The notes under the pieces: generated by a model | Seen by the model: the letters and a program-made list of their open reading frames with translations, nothing else | The model's database searches: none | What the model was told of the DNA's origin: nothing | Made by a program: the position numbers and the translations under genes | NCBI GenBank assembly: GCA_002407845.1 | Contig: DHPK01000014.1 | Coordinates: 15,302 to 27,107, forward strand | DNA length: 11,806 nt | Reading direction: 5' to 3' | Origin: Leptolinea sp. UBA5366 | GTDB lineage: Bacteria; Chloroflexota; Anaerolineae; Anaerolineales; Anaerolineaceae | Shown: positions 8,001-11,806 of the stretch, piece by piece | Layout of the letters: the number at the start of each line of letters is the position of its first letter | How positions within the stretch are numbered: position 1 is the stretch's first letter

Positions 8001-11000
8001 CCTGATAAATTGTAATCTGCCCTCAGGATCAGGTCTCCTTCTACCAAGATTGCCGCTCCGGCTTCGACGACCAAATTATCACCTGCATTCAACACGAGAC
8101 TTCCTGATCCAGTGATCGAAACTCCAGGTTCAATCGTTATATCATCCCCGCTTCCAGCAGAATCGCCAGCAGTATAAGTTTGTGTTCCTGTCACGTTCGT
8201 ATCCGAAGCAAAGGTGATCGGGCTGCTGGCAGTCACAACAACATCCCCCTCGCTGCTTATGCCGACAGGATTATCAGTTACTTGCCCAATGATCAAAGCG
8301 CCCTGATTGTGAATCCAGAGACCACCGGTGGTCGTTTTTCCTTCCAAAGCTCCGACCATCGACTCAAGCTTTTTATCGCTTGCGCCGATATTGTCTCTTG
8401 CAAACAGTTTCGTTTTCCCGGAATTGATATTGAAAACACCAGTTGCTGCCCCGTTGAAGATACTGCCTGACGGCACTGTGATGAAGGTAATTACATTCTT
8501 TCCGGTTGTCACTGTGTTCAACCAGACGTCTCCGTCCGTTTCAATCAGATACGTATTCAGCGAATTCCCGCTGGCGACCGTCAGCACACCATTGCCGGTA
8601 CCGTACCGCGAATCGATGTCCAATTCATTATCAGCTGCACCAATTCCGCCTGTAAGCGCTGTCAATGAGATGTTATTGCCGATAATGTTTTTCCGCGGCC
8701 ATCTGCCGTTCACGCTGTCGGTTTGAAGCTCAGACGCCGGATCTTCAGGGTTTTTCAGGTCGCCGGGATCCAGAATCGAGCCCAGTGCACTGAGCGTCAC
8801 ATCGCCATCGCAGGAGAAGACTTGCAAAGCGCCCATGTCCCCATCCGGGTCGTTGAGATAAATATTGTTCAGCGCGACTGCTTTCAGCCATCCATTACCA
8901 GGCTGGTCAGCCGAGAAGTAAGTATGAACTTCCAACGGGTTTTCTTTTTTGCCAATTCCATCGCCGGCAAGCAGACTCACATGTTTTCCCAGCAGTTTTG
9001 TAAAGTTTGTATTTTCACCGTCCAGAATCGAGCCATCGGTTCGGATTACAATCTCTCCAGACTGTGCATAAACACTGGAAATGTTCAGGTCTGCAGCGGT
9101 TCCGCATGTCAGATAAGGATGATCCAATCTGTTGAACGGTTTTCCATTAATCATTTGAACTTGGGAAATATAGACATTTTCAGCGGCGCGCGCGGTCAGC
9201 ATTCCTTTTCCACTGATTGCAGTGATAATCGGATTATCAATCAGACCGATCGATCCGTTGCCAGCTTCCAGCACCACATCGCCGCTCGTTAGAACATTCA
9301 CGGCTAATTTTCCGATGTTAGCAGAATTGAGGACATTTCGGTGACTGCGGATACGGATTTCACCGCCAGACAAGGATTCAATCAAGCCAAGATTCAGATC
9401 TCCCTGCATCTCGACTCCGCCGCCAAGGTAGATACCTGCTCCAGCACTCGCGTTCAGGATACCATTTGAATCGACATTGATATCATCGCGTGAATAAATG
9501 TTCAATGCACTGACTTTTGCGTTTTCCTGAGTTAAGTACTCTTTCGGGTTGACAATGAGACTGGTAACGTCAACTTTTTCTCTCATCAAGTAATATATAA
9601 AGATTGGGGCAATTGGTCTCGAAAGTGAGAGGGTCATTTCCAATCCGTTGATTGAATCGATTGCAATTCCTTCCATTTCAGAAACGAAGAACCAGTTCAG
9701 AAACGGATTCCTCAGATGAACTTCCATGCCCGTGGTGGAAAATCCCATTTCTTCCCAAGAAGATGATGAGGGAGCAGTCAGAACTAACTTTCCGGAACTG
9801 ACAGACATCGTTACCGAATCAACTTTTGGCCCGACATATTCTACGTCGGAACGTTCCGCCGCAGCCAATGCAATTTTCTGTTCGTCAGTCAAAACGTCCA
9901 GAGAACCATTCACGATCGGAAGGCTGATGGGATCGTGGGCAAAGATACCGATTGTTCCGATTACTTTTAACGTGATGTTCTTGGCAACGATATTCGGATC
10001 TTCAATATTTGTCATCGTGCTGGAAACCGGTTTCATCAGATTTGCACTGATCAGCTGCAGCAGTTCATCTTCCGTCCAGATTTTCACATTCTTAGAGATG
10101 TCTGTTTTTTCATCATCCGTCAGAATATACGAATACTCCTCATTGAAGGCTTTTTCTTCCGGTTTCCCATAAGCAGCATGGAGGACATGATACTGCTCTG
10201 TGCGGGCGTTGACCAATGTCTCCAACGCTGCTGCAATCTCTTCAGCGCTCATTCCCTGCTGTTGGTAATAATCGGTGTAATACTGTTTTTCCGCATCGGT
10301 CAAGTCTACGATAAAATCTGCATCGTAAACGGCTGGTATTTCCTGCATCAAACGATAGTTCCAATAAGTCCGGTATTCCTGGTTCTTCATGTAGATCACT
10401 GATTGATAAAGGTTCTCGATCTTTTTCGCAGCATCGGTCTCATTCAGCAGCTGTAAGCGCGAATAAACGGTATCTAACAGCTCCTGATAAGTGCGCTCAT
10501 CGCGGGTTTGAAGTTTATTAGCGTCGACCAGGCTTCCATCCAAAACCTCGAGGTAGACCTTGCCATTGGTGGTCATCTTTTCCAGATTCAAATCTCCGAT
10601 TGTTTCAGCCAGGTAGATATCTTCAAGCGCTGTAACGTTGACTTTCCCATTCCAGTTCGACGTGTTTGAGTTGATCTTTAAATTTTTTGAGATGGAACCA
10701 ATCCCTTTTCCGGCGTTGAGCGTGATGTTGTTGCCGGTGATTAAGCTGATCATATTTGTTCCGGAAACAATCGAACCCGCTGAAATGACGCCTGTGTTTC
10801 CGACAACTGAGTTGATTTCATTGACCCGCAAGTCGCCGCTGAGATGTTTGACATAAATATTGCCGCTTGAGGATTTAGCAGTCAGCGCGCCAGTGTTGCC
10901 CGCCAACTGCAGCGGCAGCGGGTTATTGATCAGACCGATGTCCGATCCGGCTTCCAACGAGATATTTTTGGCAGTAACTTTTCCAGATTCATCGACTGCG

Positions 11001-11806
11001 TAAATTCCGCCAGTTTGAGTAGTAATGCTTATATCACCAGCAGCGTTCAGTAACGCGCCTTCCAGCACGACATTTCCTGAACCGGATGACTTGATTGAAA
11101 TTTTCCCTGTAGGAGAGCCGATGAATGTAATACCAATCGGCTGATGTGCATTGACTTCGTGGTTATAGATCGTTTGCGTCCCTTCGATTTGTTTGTACGT
11201 TGCTTCATACACCTTCGATAAATACCAGGTCCAGTAGGTGTTGCTATAAATCAACATTGGATCTGATCTAAAGGTACTGGTTGTATCGCTCCAATTTTTA
11301 ACATCCCCGCGGGTTGTGCTGTCATCCTTGAAATAATAAGGACCGTTTCCACCGTCTCTTGGTTCGGTAGAACTCCAGCTTTCCCAATCTTCTTCTTTTA
11401 TTTGAAAAACGTCAGGAATGAAGTCCAGCCATTCTGCTCTTCTCTTATAGGCATATCGGACTTTGGTCGTTTCCTGGACAGTCGCCCAGCCATAGTACCA
11501 GGACTTGTCAGGCTGATACGAGAATGTCGTTCCAGTTACCTGAACCTTTACAGAAGTATCCTTACTCCCTGAAGTTTTAAGGTATGTTTTTCCATCCTCA
11601 TTCGTGAATATGGAGAGATATGGTTTGTCGTCTAATCTGGTATCCATATTCGGCGCGGATGTTATGACCGGAGTTCCGCCAGCAAGATCATTGATTAACA
11701 AGGTTCCTTCACTTGCCTGCGACAGATCAATTCCGCCAATTTTCACATTGACATTCGTCTCATTGACAATCGTAACAGTGGGATACCCATTAAGAATTTT
11801 AATGTG
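4505..11806 (-). CDS. Giant repeat-rich secreted or surface protein with RTX blocks (adhesin-like), N-terminus outside window
   Basis: A single frame of 2433 codons without a stop up to the window edge. The first possible start, a GTG at 11744-11746, is not the real one: the 20 codons before it are open, read as beta-type protein (NGYPTVTIVNETN) and no binding site is seen. Signal peptide and promoter are therefore not visible. Residues are numbered from the first codon in the window. The order is: W/Y-rich segment 92-221; diverged beta-helix modules about 280-1199, with a 164-aa helical insert at 432-595; a TIEPGVSITGSGSL-type beta stretch up to 1359; eight tandem units at 1360-2261, two holding RTX calcium-binding nonapeptides; and a C-terminal domain 2262-2433. 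There are only three Cys in all, as expected of an extracellular protein. No LPXTG, C-terminal membrane anchor or catalytic motif is visible. Adhesion, sheath or biofilm matrix are plausible roles by analogy with filamentous haemagglutinin-like and RTX adhesins; function is not shown. Secretion route unknown. Confidence 0.9.
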   Translation of the reverse strand, partial: HIKILNGYPTVTIVNETNVNVKIGGIDLSQASEGTLLINDLAGGTPVITSAPNMDTRLDDKPYLSIFTNEDGKTYLKTSGSKDTSVKVQVTGTTFSYQPDKSWYYGWATVQETTKVRYAYKRRAEWLDFIPDVFQIKEEDWESWSSTEPRDGGNGPYYFKDDSTTRGDVKNWSDTTSTFRSDPMLIYSNTYWTWYLSKVYEATYKQIEGTQTIYNHEVNAHQPIGITFIGSPTGKISIKSSGSGNVVLEGALLNAAGDISITTQTGGIYAVDESGKVTAKNISLEAGSDIGLINNPLPLQLAGNTGALTAKSSSGNIYVKHLSGDLRVNEINSVVGNTGVISAGSIVSGTNMISLITGNNITLNAGKGIGSISKNLKINSNTSNWNGKVNVTALEDIYLAETIGDLNLEKMTTNGKVYLEVLDGSLVDANKLQTRDERTYQELLDTVYSRLQLLNETDAAKKIENLYQSVIYMKNQEYRTYWNYRLMQEIPAVYDADFIVDLTDAEKQYYTDYYQQQGMSAEEIAAALETLVNARTEQYHVLHAAYGKPEEKAFNEEYSYILTDDEKTDISKNVKIWTEDELLQLISANLMKPVSSTMTNIEDPNIVAKNITLKVIGTIGIFAHDPISLPIVNGSLDVLTDEQKIALAAAERSDVEYVGPKVDSVTMSVSSGKLVLTAPSSSSWEEMGFSTTGMEVHLRNPFLNWFFVSEMEGIAIDSINGLEMTLSLSRPIAPIFIYYLMREKVDVTSLIVNPKEYLTQENAKVSALNIYSRDDINVDSNGILNASAGAGIYLGGGVEMQGDLNLGLIESLSGGEIRIRSHRNVLNSANIGKLAVNVLTSGDVVLEAGNGSIGLIDNPIITAISGKGMLTARAAENVYISQVQMINGKPFNRLDHPYLTCGTAADLNISSVYAQSGEIVIRTDGSILDGENTNFTKLLGKHVSLLAGDGIGKKENPLEVHTYFSADQPGNGWLKAVALNNIYLNDPDGDMGALQVFSCDGDVTLSALGSILDPGDLKNPEDPASELQTDSVNGRWPRKNIIGNNISLTALTGGIGAADNELDIDSRYGTGNGVLTVASGNSLNTYLIETDGDVWLNTVTTGKNVITFITVPSGSIFNGAATGVFNINSGKTKLFARDNIGASDKKLESMVGALEGKTTTGGLWIHNQGALIIGQVTDNPVGISSEGDVVVTASSPITFASDTNVTGTQTYTAGDSAGSGDDITIEPGVSITGSGSLVLNAGDNLVVEAGAAILVEGDLILRADYNLSGIDPDPGLGGVVTLHGTIIPGVVEDENGLYSTNGVNWVYIQTYADNDVIHLYTPIFGFITTGAGDDEIKFYNWAHLDGTGNVKFDGNDVNIGTIDGGSGKDRLDYSNYMNAVDVQIIGKGTIDGFEGIETGSISFRFDNIDLLTGSALKTDKLTGTNASSIWHVYENGTIDLTIGGTTLNFNGFETLISGSGNDTILFENGAVFTGSIITNSGIDTLDLSKYTTAVDIELTGVGTNEGFKGYEHNIIGYFDNVENVVGSQSSGDILRGLNEPATWNLLTSTSGNYLSLDRTLGFSSIELLKGGSDQDKFVFADGVTFSGSIDGGAGKDILSNALSAAPITVTLTGIGTLDGFNGTQPTLTGSFANIDRLEGSLAAGDTLNGLDSESLWKIAPNGMETYSSCGRTLEYVGIETLQGGSKEDRFAFLGDAVHNGSINTGLGYDTLDYSAYGSAVQINLTALSGLDGFAGSATGITGGFSNVNALVASPYSDKLTGIDDASLWNIKTDFGGTYSSSGNKLDYSGVESLAGGSGSDQFVIANAVTQGGTIDGGAGSNSLDYSLRNTPANFSLSGMGSVTGFSGTESSLNAKFDNITELIGSSLSDTLTGLNQNSVWDILADGTENYLSGGNALHITNIESLTGGSAQDTFRVEPGSNFLGTINGGLGSNWLDYSNYFTPVSVNLTTGSATDLVTGNYRNIANVIGGAGNDLLIGDAKDNRLIGGAGNDILYGLDGNDVLNGGAGMDQLFGGKGNDVFTFTGSETLDDKIDGGAGLNTLDFSGSDAGVQIKLAGIGALNGFSGSQVGQTGAFNNISNLIGSSFTDGLYGLNVQSIWEIGQGTNAYLALGRSLTFTGIDDLIGGKELDTFLFKNGGTFTGTIDGGPIKGNSLDFSNYRTPVYVDLSTNSYSAMTGTITNILQIIGGQANDVLIGNDLANIIDGGPGNDLIYGLGGNDVLMTGDGDNIVFGGDGNDIIFSGLGSNTLYGGAGYDIADIAWTGSYWIPLKDIELVILHYPDGKPRKPQILVIDVVSRQTADLTDELYEGFLVRLPSLDQVLIYRGAAQKIVLTTDDDRGGQLPADLSLFKMMVVQLLNNGIQIKQGLSQFLISFLLPAGADPSRYAIYYWDEDAGIWLEIPASYAVDPVNASRGRLEAWVSRTGKYVLVYKGQ
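5024..5248 (-). repeat. RTX nonapeptide block 2, in unit 8
   Basis: Residues 2187-2261 hold GGQANDVLIG, GGPGNDLIYG, LGGNDVLMTG, DGDNIVFGG, DGNDIIFSG and LGSNTLYGG, then GAGYDIADIAW, which closes the array. About seven nonapeptides make this the longer of the two Ca2+-binding beta-roll blocks. It lies directly before the C-terminal domain, the usual place for RTX blocks that help folding after export. Confidence 0.9.
5738..5902 (-). repeat. RTX (hemolysin-type calcium-binding) nonapeptide block 1, in unit 6
   Basis: Residues 1969-2023 carry consecutive GGxGxDxLx-type nonapeptides: GGAGNDLLIG, GGAGNDILYG, LDGNDVLNGG, AGMDQLFGG and KGNDVFTF. Such rows fold into a parallel beta-roll that binds one Ca2+ per turn. 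This is one of two places in the protein where enough consecutive copies exist for a real beta-roll. Confidence 0.9.
8210..10969 (-). repeat. Six diverged beta-helix-like modules in the giant protein
   Basis: The same order of motifs recurs: (N)ISL.AG.GIG...NPL, then G.L.A....NIYL, then a GDL or GDV strand, ending in GSI(L/V)D. Copies begin at 10969, 10732, 9283, 8986, 8677 and 8419 (residues 280, 359, 842, 941, 1044, 1130). Examples are NISLEAGSDIGLINNPL, NITLNAGKGIG, VVLEAGNGSIGLIDNPI, VSLLAGDGIGKKENPLEV, ISLTALTGGIGAADNELD and KLFARDNIGASDKKLE. Copies 2 and 3 are separated by a helical insert and a less regular stretch (residues 596-841). Short alternating strands of this kind are typical of right-handed beta-helix exoproteins. 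The sequence identity between copies is low, so they are old. Confidence 0.65.
10022..10513 (-). other. Charged, probably alpha-helical 164-aa insert in the beta-helix region
   Basis: Residues 432-595 change abruptly from G/S/T/N-rich beta sequence to E, K, Q, L, A and Y-rich sequence, for example ERTYQELLDTVYSRLQLL, AAKKIENLYQSVIYMKNQ and SAEEIAAALETLVNARTEQY. It contains LTDAEK and LTDDEK, 60 residues apart, typical helix N-caps, and ends in WTEDELLQLISANLMKP. It sits exactly between a GSLVD module end and a return to beta sequence (NITLKVIGTIG). It looks like a helical domain protruding from the fibre. No family assigned. Confidence 0.65.
11144..11533 (-). other. Aromatic W/Y-rich segment of the giant protein
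   Basis: Residues 92-221 hold eight Trp (SWYYGW, EWLDF, DWESW, NWSD, YWTWYL) and many Tyr, with charged residues between, unlike the low-aromatic repeats after it. The segment ends where HQPIGITFIGSP leads into the first beta repeats. It may be a folded domain interrupting the beta-helix near its N-terminus, or an extended tyrosine-rich linker. No family is assigned. Confidence 0.6.

Noticed and set aside
8723..9292. 189-codon open frame on the + strand, with others such as 5651-6133 and 7514-7963
   Set aside because: All are antisense to the giant gene, whose repeat pattern proves the coding strand. Repeated glycine and aspartate codons leave few stops on the opposite strand.
11744..11746. 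GTG as the true start of the giant gene
   Set aside because: Open and protein-like sequence continues upstream to the window edge, with no ribosome binding site or signal peptide after the GTG.

Overview
The window shows the end of one operon, a complete second operon and most of a very large third gene. GC content looks moderate. The gene set is bacterial: FeoB with a FeoB-associated Cys-rich protein, an ECF vitamin-type transporter, and a giant repeat exoprotein with RTX blocks and a fibronectin-like or beta-sandwich-like tail. An anaerobic bacterium fits, because Feo transports Fe2+ and FeoB-associated Cys-rich proteins are commonest in anaerobes. The style of the giant protein and its C-terminal domain recalls large exoproteins of Anaerolineae (Chloroflexota), but that is a low-confidence impression and needs a database search.

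Layout. Positions 1-1126 (+): the C-terminal membrane part of feoB (its GTPase domain lies before the window), overlapping by one base a 64-aa Cys-rich membrane protein. Positions 1156-1192: a strong hairpin plus T-tract that probably terminates transcription from both sides, because the next operon converges on it. Positions 1191-4334 (-): a three-gene ECF transporter operon in the order S component (UPF0397 family), fused double ATPase, transmembrane coupling protein EcfT. It has its own extended -10 promoter at about 4371-4379, and there is an RNA-like hairpin between the S and ATPase genes. Positions 4505-11806 (-): one open frame of 2433 codons that is still open at the right edge, so the N-terminus, signal peptide and promoter are outside the window.

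The giant protein can be divided by eye, numbering residues from the first codon in the window. An aromatic W/Y-rich segment (92-221) comes first. Six diverged beta-helix-like modules follow (about 280-1199), interrupted by a charged, probably helical insert of 164 aa (432-595). Next is an array of eight units of about 107-114 aa (1360-2261), two of which swap their second half for RTX nonapeptide blocks. The protein ends in a 172-aa C-terminal domain. It is almost certainly secreted or surface-exposed, and only three cysteines are visible in 2433 residues. Its neighbours give no clue to its function; no secretion genes are in the window.

The strongest candidate for something little described is the internal architecture of this protein. 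I see no defence system, mobile element, CRISPR array or RNA gene.
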